From assembly GCF_001297125.1 (NCBI RefSeq), contig NZ_LHPC01000077.1, positions 124,001 to 188,000 of the forward strand: a DNA stretch of 64,000 nt, in the 5' to 3' direction. Shown here piece by piece: positions 16,815 to 25,704 of this stretch (within the stretch, counting starts at the first letter, position 1; every line of letters starts with the position of its first letter). The DNA is from Pseudomonas sp. RIT-PI-q (GTDB lineage Bacteria > Pseudomonadota > Gammaproteobacteria > Pseudomonadales > Pseudomonadaceae). Made by a program: the position numbers and the translations under genes. A model generated the notes under the pieces. The model was given only the letters and a program-made list of their open reading frames with translations. It was not told where the DNA came from and made no database searches.

Positions 16815-18110
16815 TTACTCCTGAGCCGCTGTTTCCTTCGATTGACGCTTCTCGATCACATCCACCAGCCGCTGGGCCAGGGCAGGGTAGTTCTCGTCGA
16901 AGTGGTGGCCGCCCGGCAGTTTCATCGCTTCACCTACAGCGGTCTTGTCCGTGCAGCCGCTTTCGTCGACCTCTTCTTCACCGTAGATGCACACCACTTT
17001 CTCGGGTGGCAGCTTGGCCATTTCCGGGCCGGTGGCGGCTTCTTTGCCGGCGTTGCCGAGCCAGCCTTCAACTTCGATCTCGAAGCTGCCGGTGCGGGCG
17101 AAGGCCAGCAGGATGATGGCGTCGACGCGCTGTTGCTCCGATGCCTCCAGACGGTTGTAGATCGCTGGCAATACATCGGCGCCGAACGAGTAACCGGTCA
17201 GGATGAAGCGTTTGGTGCCCCACTTCTGGCGGTAGTGCTGCATCAGCTCAGCCAGGTCCAGGGCGCTTTGCTCCGGGCTCTTGTGTTGCCAGTAGTAGCG
17301 CAGGGTGTCAATGCCGACCACCGGGTAGCCGATCTTCGCCATCTCGCCCGCGACGTCGCGGTCCAGGTCGCGCCAGCCGCCGTCACCGGACAGGAACAGG
17401 GTGACGGTGTCCTTGGCCTGGCCAGCCGGCACTTCGACTACCGGAATCTGCAAGCCGCCGGCCGCTTTATCACCGCCAACGAGGATCTTGCGCAGTTCGT
17501 TGTTCAGCACTTGCGGCAGGTTGATGTCGTAGTCGCTGATGCTGGTTTCGGCGTTGGGTTGGTCACGCACGAAGCCAGCGCTGGCGTCATCCGGGTTGTC
17601 GTTCCACGCCACCAGCCAGTGGCCGTGGGCGGCGCTTTTCGGCAGCAGATGCGTGCAGCCGGGTTTTTCCAGGGCCAGGTCCACCGAAATGGCTTGGGCC
17701 TTGTCGCTCTTCTGCTCGGACAACCAGCGCCATGCCAGCACGGCGCCAGGGCCGATGCCGCTGACCAGGGTCGCCGGGCCCTTGAGTTCTCTCAAGGCTG
17801 ATTGCAGGGCGCGACTTTGCAGCAGGCACTCTTTGGGCAGGATCACCTGAACGATCTGTGCCGAGCCGGAGCGGCTGAGGGTCATCAGCTGTTTGTCGCT
17901 GAGCTTCTGTTCTTCATTGACCGCCACCAGCACCTGGGCGCGTGGTGTGTTGCCGGGGATGACACGGGTCATCGCGGCGCCATCGGCCGGGGTCAGCCGT
18001 TCGAGGGTCGGTTCTGGCGCCGGGCGTTTCAGATACCAGTAACCGCCACCGAGTATCAGGGCCAGCACGACCAGCGTGCCCAGTACGTACCGCAAGGAGC
18101 GTTGAATCAT
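16815..18110 (-). CDS. AcvB/VirJ-family aminoacyl-phosphatidylglycerol hydrolase
   Basis: A 431-residue protein with an N-terminal membrane anchor or signal (RYVLGTLVVLALILGGGYWYL) and a periplasmic alpha/beta-hydrolase domain. The VirJ-type serine motif GYSFGADVLP is near residue 308 and SGDGGW near 245, with the histidine probably in PGGHHFDENY. In P. aeruginosa the gene next to mprF (PA0919) encodes a periplasmic enzyme that hydrolyses alanyl-phosphatidylglycerol. Here the start codon overlaps the mprF stop (TGATG), indicating tight coupling of synthesis and removal of the lipid. Confidence 0.87.
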   Translation of the reverse strand: MIQRSLRYVLGTLVVLALILGGGYWYLKRPAPEPTLERLTPADGAAMTRVIPGNTPRAQVLVAVNEEQKLSDKQLMTLSRSGSAQIVQVILPKECLLQSRALQSALRELKGPATLVSGIGPGAVLAWRWLSEQKSDKAQAISVDLALEKPGCTHLLPKSAAHGHWLVAWNDNPDDASAGFVRDQPNAETSISDYDINLPQVLNNELRKILVGGDKAAGGLQIPVVEVPAGQAKDTVTLFLSGDGGWRDLDRDVAGEMAKIGYPVVGIDTLRYYWQHKSPEQSALDLAELMQHYRQKWGTKRFILTGYSFGADVLPAIYNRLEASEQQRVDAIILLAFARTGSFEIEVEGWLGNAGKEAATGPEMAKLPPEKVVCIYGEEEVDESGCTDKTAVGEAMKLPGGHHFDENYPALAQRLVDVIEKRQSKETAAQE

Positions 18111-20755
18111 CAGCGTTTCACCAATCCAGTCAAGCCGCCCGCAATCAGGGCAGCAGTATCGGCCAGGGCTACCAGCGGATCGAGTCCGGCGGGCACGGCC
18201 ATATAACGGGGTTCCCAGTCAGGCTGGAATTTGTCTTTGAAGCGGCGCAAGCCTTGGAAGTTGTAGAGCTGCTCACCACGGCGGAAAACCATCGAGCCCA
18301 GACGCTGGGTCAATGGCGCGCCGCGACGGGGTTGTAGCCCCGACAACGGCACCATGCCCAGGCTGAAGCGCGCGTATCCATGATTTTTATAATGTTGAAT
18401 CAGGCCGACCATCATGAACTCCATGGTCAGCTTGGGGGCGTCCGGGTGCGCGCGCATCAGGTCGAGGCTGGCCAATTCATGGCCGTAAGTCTCGAGCAGA
18501 TTGGCAAACGCCACCGGGCGTCCTTCGAAACGGATCACCGCCACGCGGAAATGTTTCAGGTAATCATCACTGAAGCGGCCGAGGGAGAAGCCTTTCTCGC
18601 GCACGTTCTTGCCGGTCAACCAGGCATTGGAAATCACCTTGAGCTCATCCATCGGCGCATGCCCCGGTTCGTGGATTTCCAGCGACAAGCCATCGCGGGT
18701 GCCACGGTTCCAGGTGTAGCGCAGGTCCTTCATCTCTTTGCCCTTGGCCTCGAGATCGAAGCGAAGCAGATCGACCCGGGCTTCTTCGCCGAGCTTGATC
18801 GCGGTCAGGCCGATGTCCATGTAGTACGGCAGGTTCTCGGCGCGTACCTGATAGAACACCGGGCGGGCGTGGTGGATGTCGCACAGATCGCGGAACTGCC
18901 AGATCATTTCCGCCCGCTGCTGGGTCGGGCCAATCGGGTCGTACAGCGCCACCAGGCTGCGGCCACGGCGGGCGTACATCAGGAACGCCTCGTCGTTGGG
19001 GTGAAACAGCAGCGCCTTGTCACCGGTCAGGGCGAGGCCGCCATCCGGTTGGGCGGAGGCCATGAGGATTTTTACCGCGCGATCCAGTTCATCGGGTGTC
19101 GGCAGATGGATCACCGGGCGCGCGGTCCGCAGCAGCCAGGTCAGCGACACCACCACCAGCAACACAGCGGCGCCGAGCAGCGAGCGCAAGCCGCGCGGGG
19201 CATCGGCGTCGAGAGTGAACTGCCACCAGAGCTGATGGCTGTACGGAACGTCTTGATAGGCAAACAGCAGCAGCCAGATCGACGCACCGAGTACGCACAG
19301 ACTGGCGACCAGGTACAACGGCGAGAACGGCAATTCAGTCAGGCGGCTAGGGCGATAGAACGAGCGCCGAAACACCCCCAGCAGGCTCGCCGTCAGGGTC
19401 ATCAGGCAGGCTTCTTCCCAGTCGAAACCCTTGAGCAGCGAGAGCAGGGCGCCGACCAGCAGCAGAATGGTGGTCAGCATCCACGCCGCCGACAGTCGGC
19501 GACGCAGGCCTTGAGCCAGCAGCAAACACAAAACGCCGACCAGGCTGGCACCGAAGTGCGAGGCGTCGACCAGCCGATGCGGAATCAGGAAGCCGATGTG
19601 TTCCAGGCGCGTATCGATTTCCGGCGTCACACCGGAGAACAGCAGCACCACGCCGGACAGGAACACCAGCACCGCCAGAATCGGCGCCGCCAGGCCCGAT
19701 GCGGCACGCAATGACTGACGCGACAGAAACAGGCGCTGACCTTCATTGATCAACAAGAACACGCAGGCCACCAGCAATGGCAACACCACGTAGATCAGGC
19801 GATAGAGCAGCAGGGCGGCAGCCAGTGGTGCGGCGCCGAGTTTGTCGGAGAAGGCCGCCAGCAGAATCGCTTCGAACACCCCGACACCGCCGGGAACGTG
19901 GCTGAGCACACCGGCCGCCAGGGCCAGCAGATAGACCAGCAGGAACGCGCCGAAGGGTGGCGCTTCAGGCAGCAATAGATAAAGCACGGTCGCGGCGGCG
20001 GCCACGTCGAGGGCGGTGATGATCAGTTGCAGGAACGTCAGGCGGCGGCCCGGCAGGCGCAAGGTGCGGCGTCCGACCTTGACCAGCAGGTTGTCCGGGT
20101 AAGGTTGCTCCGGCAGGCGGCGGCGATAGATGCCGATGGCCAGCACCGAGAACAGCAGCAGTACGGCCGCTGCAATCGTGCCAAGCAACGTTTCGGAGAG
20201 GCCTAGGGCGGCGGAGGCTGCAGGCAGGTCGCTGAGGGTCGCCAGGGCGGCCAGCGGTGGCAGGGCGCAGCCGAGCGAGAGGCTGGCGAACAGCGTCATG
20301 TGCGCGACTTCAGTGGCCCCCAGGCCATGACGTGCATATAGACGGTAGCGAACCGATCCCCCCGAGAGCATCGAAAGACCGATGGCATTGCCGATGGCGA
20401 ACGCGGTAAAGCCCCCCAGCGCCAGTGTTCGCGGCGCCAGCGTCACGCCGGCATAGCGGCTGGCCGACCATTCATAGCCCAGCAGAATAATGAAGCCGAC
20501 GACGGTCGCGCCCAATGCGCCGAGCAATGCCGGTTTCGGAACTTCGAGAATCGAGTCGTGCAGAGCGTACAGATCGAGTTCGCTCAGCAGGTGGCGACAG
20601 GCAATCAGCGCAATAGCGAACAGCAATAAAGTGACTGCCAGGCCGATGGGCTGACGGTATTTGCTGGCCAGATCAAGCAAGCGCAGACGCTCGGCCTTGA
20701 TCGGTTGTGTCGCTGTGACGGTGTCTTGTGGATCAGACGAGTTGGCGCGCATCAA
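18110..20755 (-). CDS. mprF: Aminoacyl-phosphatidylglycerol synthase/flippase MprF
   Basis: MprF transfers an amino acid from aminoacyl-tRNA to phosphatidylglycerol and moves the product to the outer leaflet, reducing negative charge and changing sensitivity to cationic peptides. The 881-residue protein has about 14 hydrophobic helices in residues 30-560 and a cytoplasmic GNAT-like catalytic domain after that (LFHPNDEAFLMYARRGRSLVALYDPIGP; FMMVGLIQHYKNHGYARFSLGMVPLSG). Pseudomonas enzymes make alanyl-phosphatidylglycerol. Two adjacent ATG codons at the start (MMRAN) are both possible. It is first in the operon with the hydrolase. Confidence 0.95.
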   Translation of the reverse strand: MMRANSSDPQDTVTATQPIKAERLRLLDLASKYRQPIGLAVTLLLFAIALIACRHLLSELDLYALHDSILEVPKPALLGALGATVVGFIILLGYEWSASRYAGVTLAPRTLALGGFTAFAIGNAIGLSMLSGGSVRYRLYARHGLGATEVAHMTLFASLSLGCALPPLAALATLSDLPAASAALGLSETLLGTIAAAVLLLFSVLAIGIYRRRLPEQPYPDNLLVKVGRRTLRLPGRRLTFLQLIITALDVAAAATVLYLLLPEAPPFGAFLLVYLLALAAGVLSHVPGGVGVFEAILLAAFSDKLGAAPLAAALLLYRLIYVVLPLLVACVFLLINEGQRLFLSRQSLRAASGLAAPILAVLVFLSGVVLLFSGVTPEIDTRLEHIGFLIPHRLVDASHFGASLVGVLCLLLAQGLRRRLSAAWMLTTILLLVGALLSLLKGFDWEEACLMTLTASLLGVFRRSFYRPSRLTELPFSPLYLVASLCVLGASIWLLLFAYQDVPYSHQLWWQFTLDADAPRGLRSLLGAAVLLVVVSLTWLLRTARPVIHLPTPDELDRAVKILMASAQPDGGLALTGDKALLFHPNDEAFLMYARRGRSLVALYDPIGPTQQRAEMIWQFRDLCDIHHARPVFYQVRAENLPYYMDIGLTAIKLGEEARVDLLRFDLEAKGKEMKDLRYTWNRGTRDGLSLEIHEPGHAPMDELKVISNAWLTGKNVREKGFSLGRFSDDYLKHFRVAVIRFEGRPVAFANLLETYGHELASLDLMRAHPDAPKLTMEFMMVGLIQHYKNHGYARFSLGMVPLSGLQPRRGAPLTQRLGSMVFRRGEQLYNFQGLRRFKDKFQPDWEPRYMAVPAGLDPLVALADTAALIAGGLTGLVKR

Positions 20756-20991
20756 TCACCTCTTGGATTGTGCGCGACAGGATGGAGGTATCCAGCCAAG
20801 TTACCAATCCCTGTAGAAAAAAATAATCACAAATATTAACGCCTCTCGCCGGCATTCGGCGACGGCATGTCATCAGTCGTAGAGGCTTTTGCTTGCGAGT
20901 GAGCATAGTCTGAACTCGGCGCACTGGAGACCCGAACGGCTCGCTACACAGTGACAGATCATTGTTGCGAAAGGACTTTTTCAACAGATAC

Positions 20992-21024
20992 AAAAAAGGC
21001 CACTCTTTCGAGTAGCCTTTTTTG
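20992..21024 (-). terminator. Terminator after tRNA-fMet copy 1
   Basis: On the minus strand GGCTACTC-GAAA-GAGTGGCC forms a stem with one mismatch and is followed by six T residues, immediately beyond the tRNA 3' end. Confidence 0.88.
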
Positions 21025-21029
21025 ATGTT

Positions 21030-21106
<77 letters not shown>

Positions 21107-21288
21107 TCTGTGTGGCGGCATTCTATAGAGATACGCCGGGGTGTCAACCGTTAATCCTGAATAGATTCAAATAAGCGTAAATGAGTGGCGAACGGGCGTA
21201 GGGGAGCGCTAAGTTTCGGAATCAGAACGATTTCTCGTTGTTGTGCGGAGCAGGGTGCATGCGTCGTTTTGACAAAACAGACGCGCAC

Positions 21289-21321
21289 AAAAAAGGCCAC
21301 TCTTTCGAGTAGCCTTTTTTG
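21289..21321 (-). terminator. Terminator after tRNA-fMet copy 2
   Basis: Same stem-loop and T tract as at 20992. It lies between the two tRNA genes, so each copy probably has its own transcript. Confidence 0.87.
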
Positions 21322-21326
21322 ATGTT

Positions 21327-21403
<77 letters not shown>

Positions 21404-21704
21404 TCTGTGTGTCGGCATTCTACAGAGGATCGCAGGGCTGTCAACCTTGAATCCTGAGAAAACTGTTCAGGTTCAATCGCTTAGCTTGCTAAATGGATGG
21501 CTTGATGCCCCTGAGACGCAGGCGTGGCAAGGCTTTCAGCTCTATTAGTAGGTGCTGTTCGATTGAGAAAATAAATTCACCGGGGACTTTTCCTACGAGC
21601 CGGAAAGAACATTCAGACTACTGGTGCTATATACAGGTGTCAGTGAGATACTGCCGATCCGGCTCGAAATCAGGCCGTTTCTTCATCATGAACAGCGCTT
21701 TTAT
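21404..21704. other. Interval between tRNA genes and dinB
   Basis: About 300 bases without a supported gene. It holds the promoter of the upstream tRNA on the minus strand and the LexA-controlled promoter of dinB on the plus strand. Short open frames here lack family resemblance. Confidence 0.6.
21621..21636 (+). promoter_or_regulatory. LexA (SOS) box upstream of dinB
   Basis: CTGGTGCTATATACAG fits CTG-N10-CAG with the AT-rich spacer end. It lies 69 bases before the dinB start. It resembles the recA box at 325 in ten or more positions. Confidence 0.85.
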
Positions 21705-22766
21705 ATGACGCAGCGAAAAATCATCCACGTCGATTGTGACTGCTTCTACGCCGCTATCGAGATGCGTGACGACCCGCGCCTGGCCGGTAAACCCCTGGCC
21801 GTCGGCGGATCGGCGGATCGGCGCGGAGTGATCGCCACCTGCAATTACGAAGCGCGGGCCTATGGTGTGCGCTCGGCAATGTCTTCCGGGCATGCCTTGA
21901 AGCTGTGCCCGGACCTGACCATCGTCAAGCCGCGCATGGAGGCCTATAGAGAAGCCTCGAAGGAAATTCACACGATCTTTCGCGATTACACCGACTTGAT
22001 CGAGCCGCTTTCCCTGGATGAGGCCTATCTCGACGTGTCCGACAGCGCGCATTTCGGTGGTAGCGCCACGCGAATTGCCCAGGACATCCGTCGGCGGGTG
22101 TCCAATCAGCTGCACATCACGGTCTCGGCCGGTGTGGCGCCGAACAAGTTTCTCGCGAAGATTGCCAGCGACTGGAAGAAGCCCAACGGTTTGTTCGTCA
22201 TCACGCCGGATCAGGTAGAGGACTTTGTCAGCGGTTTGCCAGTAAGCAAGTTACACGGCGTAGGCAAAGTGACCGCTGACAAGTTGGGCCGGCTCGGCAT
22301 CGTCGATTGCTCGCATCTGCGCGAATGGGACAAGTTGGCGCTGGTGCGCGAATTCGGCAGTTTTGGCGAGCGACTCTGGAGCCTGGCGCGTGGGATCGAT
22401 GATCGGTTGGTGCACAACGACAGTCGTCGGCAGTCGATCAGTGTCGAAAACACCTACGACGTGGATCTGCCGGATCTGGTGAGCTGCCTGGATAAATTAC
22501 CCGAATTGCTGGAAACCTTGGCGGGCCGCATGGCGCGAATCGACAGCAGCTATCGGCCGGGTAAGCCGTTCGTCAAAGTGAAATTCCATGACTTCACCCA
22601 GACCACGCTGGAACAGGCCGGGGCAGGGCGGGATTTGGGCAGTTTTCAGTTGCTGCTGACCCAGGCGTTCAATCGTGGCGGGAAGCCGGTGCGGTTGTTG
22701 GGGGTTGGGGTGCGGCTGGAGGATTTGCGGGGAGGGTTTGAGCAGATGGAGTTGTTTGAGCGGTAG
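21705..22766 (+). CDS. dinB: DNA polymerase IV
   Basis: A 353-residue Y-family translesion polymerase. The active-site motifs are HVDCDCFYAAIE near residue 8, YEARAYGVRSAM near 50, and SLDEAYLDV near 103, giving the three catalytic acidic residues; SAGVAPNKFLAKIASD follows. The C-terminus EQMELFER holds a QMELF sliding-clamp-binding motif. The ATG at 21705 gives the family N-terminus; a frame extending to 21624 would run through the LexA box. SOS control is therefore expected. A REP pair follows at once. Confidence 0.97.
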   Translation: MTQRKIIHVDCDCFYAAIEMRDDPRLAGKPLAVGGSADRRGVIATCNYEARAYGVRSAMSSGHALKLCPDLTIVKPRMEAYREASKEIHTIFRDYTDLIEPLSLDEAYLDVSDSAHFGGSATRIAQDIRRRVSNQLHITVSAGVAPNKFLAKIASDWKKPNGLFVITPDQVEDFVSGLPVSKLHGVGKVTADKLGRLGIVDCSHLREWDKLALVREFGSFGERLWSLARGIDDRLVHNDSRRQSISVENTYDVDLPDLVSCLDKLPELLETLAGRMARIDSSYRPGKPFVKVKFHDFTQTTLEQAGAGRDLGSFQLLLTQAFNRGGKPVRLLGVGVRLEDLRGGFEQMELFER

Positions 22767-22792
22767 GTTTTGCGGTGAATGTGAGGGCCTCT

Positions 22793-22857
22793 TCGCGGGC
22801 AAGCCTCGCTCCTACAAGGACTGTGCAGTACCTGTAGGAGCGAGGCTTGCCCGCGAA
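22793..22857. repeat. REP pair R6 (inverted)
   Basis: TTCGCGGGCAAGCCTCGCTCCTACA faces TGTAGGAGCGAGGCTTGCCCGCGAA with a spacer of only about 15 bases, between the convergent dinB and lipoprotein genes. Confidence 0.9.
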
Positions 22858-22867
22858 GCTTTTGCTG

Positions 22868-23821
22868 TTAATTCGGCCCTGGATCCGCCACCAGTCGCCC
22901 GGCATCCTTGGTCAGTGACTTGAGGAATTCGGTCTGCAACTCTGGGTCGTTGCGGGTCAGTTCGATCAGGCTTTGTTCCAGTTCGCTGGCTTCTTCCTCC
23001 AGACCCAGTTCCGACAGACGTTTGACCCGGTGTACCCACTGGCTCACTTCGTCGTCTTCGAGGTCGTCGTAAATCAGCCCATGAGCTTCGAGCAACTTGC
23101 CCCGCAAGCCGCTACTGACGGCCAGGGACGAGTCGGTATGCACATCGTCCTGGGCATCTTCGACACTGATCAGCAAGCGGGTCAGATGATTGATGTCATG
23201 TTCGGCGAACGGGCTGTCCAGCAGGTTCATGCGCAAGATGCCGTTCTTGTCGGTCGTCAGCTCGAACGTTTCCTTGCCGGCCTTGACCACCACCGGACGC
23301 TCGCTCCAGGGTAGGCTCGAGTATTCGGTGCGCTTGTCGAGCTGGACCTCGTCGATACCCGCCAGGTTCTGCTGCGCACGGCCGTGAGACTGCACGTTCA
23401 TGAACGGGTTGACCCCGGCGAAACCGTAGCTGAGCCAGTCCTTGGTCACGCTGTCCGGCAGGTTGCCGAGGGCGAACACATTGACCACGTTCGCGCCGAC
23501 ACCGGCCACTACAGCCACCATGCCCAGCGGGATCTCGTAAACCTCCCGCCAGGGTTGATAAGGCGTGTAGCGATCGTAGTGGCGCGTGACTTCGAATTCG
23601 GTGACTTCGAAGGTCTTCTGCTCGTGGATTTTCACCCGCCGTTGCGGCAACTCAAGCACCTTGGGCTCGCCGACATCGATCTGCAGGCTGTGATCGAGCA
23701 ATTTGCGCTCGACGCGTTCCTCGTGCTCGCTGCGTTGTGACATGTGATTGGCACAGCCGCTGACCAGCAGGGTGCCGCACAAGGCGGCACCACCGAGGCC
23801 TAAGGTGTTTCGCTTGAACAT
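22868..23821 (-). CDS. Conserved lipoprotein of unknown function, downstream of proS
   Basis: A 317-residue protein with a lipoprotein signal, GTLLVSGC, whose cysteine is residue 23. After the lipobox there is a charged stretch (RSEHEERVERKLLDHSLQID), a short glycine- and valine-rich hydrophobic segment (GMVAVVAGVGANVVNVFALG) and an acidic helical C-terminal region (LGLEEEASELEQSLIEL). The family is not recognised functionally; a similar gene sits beside proS in P. aeruginosa (PA0957, from memory). It starts 17 bases after the proS stop, so it is probably transcribed with proS. Confidence 0.8.
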   Translation of the reverse strand: MFKRNTLGLGGAALCGTLLVSGCANHMSQRSEHEERVERKLLDHSLQIDVGEPKVLELPQRRVKIHEQKTFEVTEFEVTRHYDRYTPYQPWREVYEIPLGMVAVVAGVGANVVNVFALGNLPDSVTKDWLSYGFAGVNPFMNVQSHGRAQQNLAGIDEVQLDKRTEYSSLPWSERPVVVKAGKETFELTTDKNGILRMNLLDSPFAEHDINHLTRLLISVEDAQDDVHTDSSLAVSSGLRGKLLEAHGLIYDDLEDDEVSQWVHRVKRLSELGLEEEASELEQSLIELTRNDPELQTEFLKSLTKDAGRLVADPGPN

Positions 23822-23838
23822 GACTTCTCTATCTGGTG

Positions 23839-25554
23839 TCAGCGGCGGATACGGGCCTGGAGGAAAGACAGCACGTCAGCGACCGGCAGCGCTTGCGCTT
23901 CAGGTTCGGTGCGGCTCTTGTATTCCAGATTGCCTTCGGCGAGGCCGCGGTCACTGACCACGATCCGGTGAGGAATGCCGATCAGCTCCATGTCTGCGAA
24001 CTTGATGCCCGGGCTGGTTTTCTTGTCGCGGTCGTCCAGCAGCACTTCGAAGCCGGCTGCAGTCAGTTCTGCATACAGCTTGTCGGTGGCTTCGCGAACC
24101 TGTTCGGTTTCGTAACGTAGTGGCACCAGGGCAACCTGGAAGGGCGCCAGGGTGTCGCTCCAGATGATCCCGTTGGCGTCGTTGTTCTGCTCGATGGCCG
24201 CGGCCACCACGCGGGAAACGCCAATGCCGTAGCAGCCCATTTCCAGGGTGACCGGCTTGCCGTTCTCGCCCAGCACTTCGCACTTCATCGCTTTGCTGTA
24301 CTTGTTGCCCAGCTGGAAAATGTGCCCGACTTCGATGCCGCGCTTGATTTCCAGAGTGCCTTTGCCGTCAGGGCTTGGGTCACCAGCGACGACGTTACGC
24401 AGGTCGGCAACGGTCGGAACCGGCAGATCGCGCTCCCAGTTCACGCCGAAGTAGTGCTTGTCGTCGATGTTGGCACCGATGCCGAAGTCGCTCATCAGCT
24501 CGACGGAACGGTCGATGATGATGGGCAGCGGCAGGTTCAACGGGCCGAGGGAGCCGGCGCCGGCGCCAATGGCGTCGCGCAGCTCGCTTTCGGACGCCAT
24601 GACCAGCGGGCTGGCAACGCCTGGCTGGTTGGCGGCCTTGATTTCGTTCAGCTCGTGGTCGCCCCGGATGATCAGGGCAATCAACTTGCCGGCTTCTTCG
24701 GCGTGAACCACCAGGGTCTTGATGGTTTTTTCGATCGGCAGGTTGAAGCCTTCGACCAGTTGCGCAATGGTCTTGGCGTTCGGCGTGTCGACCAGGCGCA
24801 GCTCTTCGGCAGGCGCTGGGCGAGAGGTTTCGCGTGGTACGGCTTCGGCTTTCTCGATGTTCGCGGCGTAGTCGGAACCATTGCTGAAGACGATATCGTC
24901 TTCGCCGGATTCGGCCAGCACGTGGAACTCGTGGGAGCCGGCGCCGCCGATCGAGCCATTGTCGGCTTCAACAGGGCGGAACTTCAGGCCGAGGCGGGTG
25001 AACACGTTGCAATACGCCTGGTGCATGCGGTCGTAGGTGACCTGCAGCGAAGGCTGGTCAGCATGGAACGAGTAGGCGTCCTTCATGATGAATTCGCGAC
25101 CGCGCATCAAACCGAAGCGTGGGCGTATTTCGTCACGGAATTTGGTCTGGATCTGGTATAGGTTGATGGGCAGCTGTTTGTAGCTGCTCAACTCGTTGCG
25201 CATCAGGTCGGTGATGACTTCTTCGTGGGTCGGGCCGGCGCAGAAATCGCGACCGTGGCGATCCTTGAAGCGCAGCAATTCAGGGCCATATTCTTCCCAG
25301 CGACCGGATTCCTGCCACAGCTCAGCCGGTTGGGTGCTCGGCATCAACACTTCGAGAGAGCCGGCGGCGTTCATTTCTTCGCGAACGACGGCTTCGACCT
25401 TGCGCATCACTCGCAAGCCCATCGGCAGCCAGGTGTACAGGCCCGAGGCGAGTTTGCGGATCATGCCGGCGCGAAGCATCAGCTGATGGCTGATCACGAC
25501 CGCGTCGGAAGGCGTTTCTTTCTGTGTGGCGAGCAAAAATTGACTGGTGCGCAT
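23839..25554 (-). CDS. proS: Prolyl-tRNA synthetase
   Basis: ProRS charges tRNA-Pro. The 571-residue protein is the bacterial form: class II core at 1-230 (motif 1 near LPMGLRVMRKVEAVVREEMN, motif 2 TKFRDEIRPRFGLMRGREFI), an inserted editing domain from about 230 to 390 that clears mischarged alanine (LIALIIRGDHELNEIKA), motif 3 in EMGCYGIGVSR, and a C-terminal anticodon-binding domain (ELTAAGFEVLLDDRDKK). Length is normal. It heads a short operon with the lipoprotein gene. Confidence 0.98.
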   Translation of the reverse strand: MRTSQFLLATQKETPSDAVVISHQLMLRAGMIRKLASGLYTWLPMGLRVMRKVEAVVREEMNAAGSLEVLMPSTQPAELWQESGRWEEYGPELLRFKDRHGRDFCAGPTHEEVITDLMRNELSSYKQLPINLYQIQTKFRDEIRPRFGLMRGREFIMKDAYSFHADQPSLQVTYDRMHQAYCNVFTRLGLKFRPVEADNGSIGGAGSHEFHVLAESGEDDIVFSNGSDYAANIEKAEAVPRETSRPAPAEELRLVDTPNAKTIAQLVEGFNLPIEKTIKTLVVHAEEAGKLIALIIRGDHELNEIKAANQPGVASPLVMASESELRDAIGAGAGSLGPLNLPLPIIIDRSVELMSDFGIGANIDDKHYFGVNWERDLPVPTVADLRNVVAGDPSPDGKGTLEIKRGIEVGHIFQLGNKYSKAMKCEVLGENGKPVTLEMGCYGIGVSRVVAAAIEQNNDANGIIWSDTLAPFQVALVPLRYETEQVREATDKLYAELTAAGFEVLLDDRDKKTSPGIKFADMELIGIPHRIVVSDRGLAEGNLEYKSRTEPEAQALPVADVLSFLQARIRR

Positions 25555-25704
25555 GGTTGGCCGTTGTCGGTTGCTGATGACGGAAATGACGGGGCATTGT
25601 ACGGGCGAGATCCGCTGGCGTACAGGCGTACAGGCGTGCGGTCGGCTGTGTGGCAGGAGGGCGGGAATCGCACCGCCCTCCGGGATGCTTCCTACGCAAA
25701 GAGC

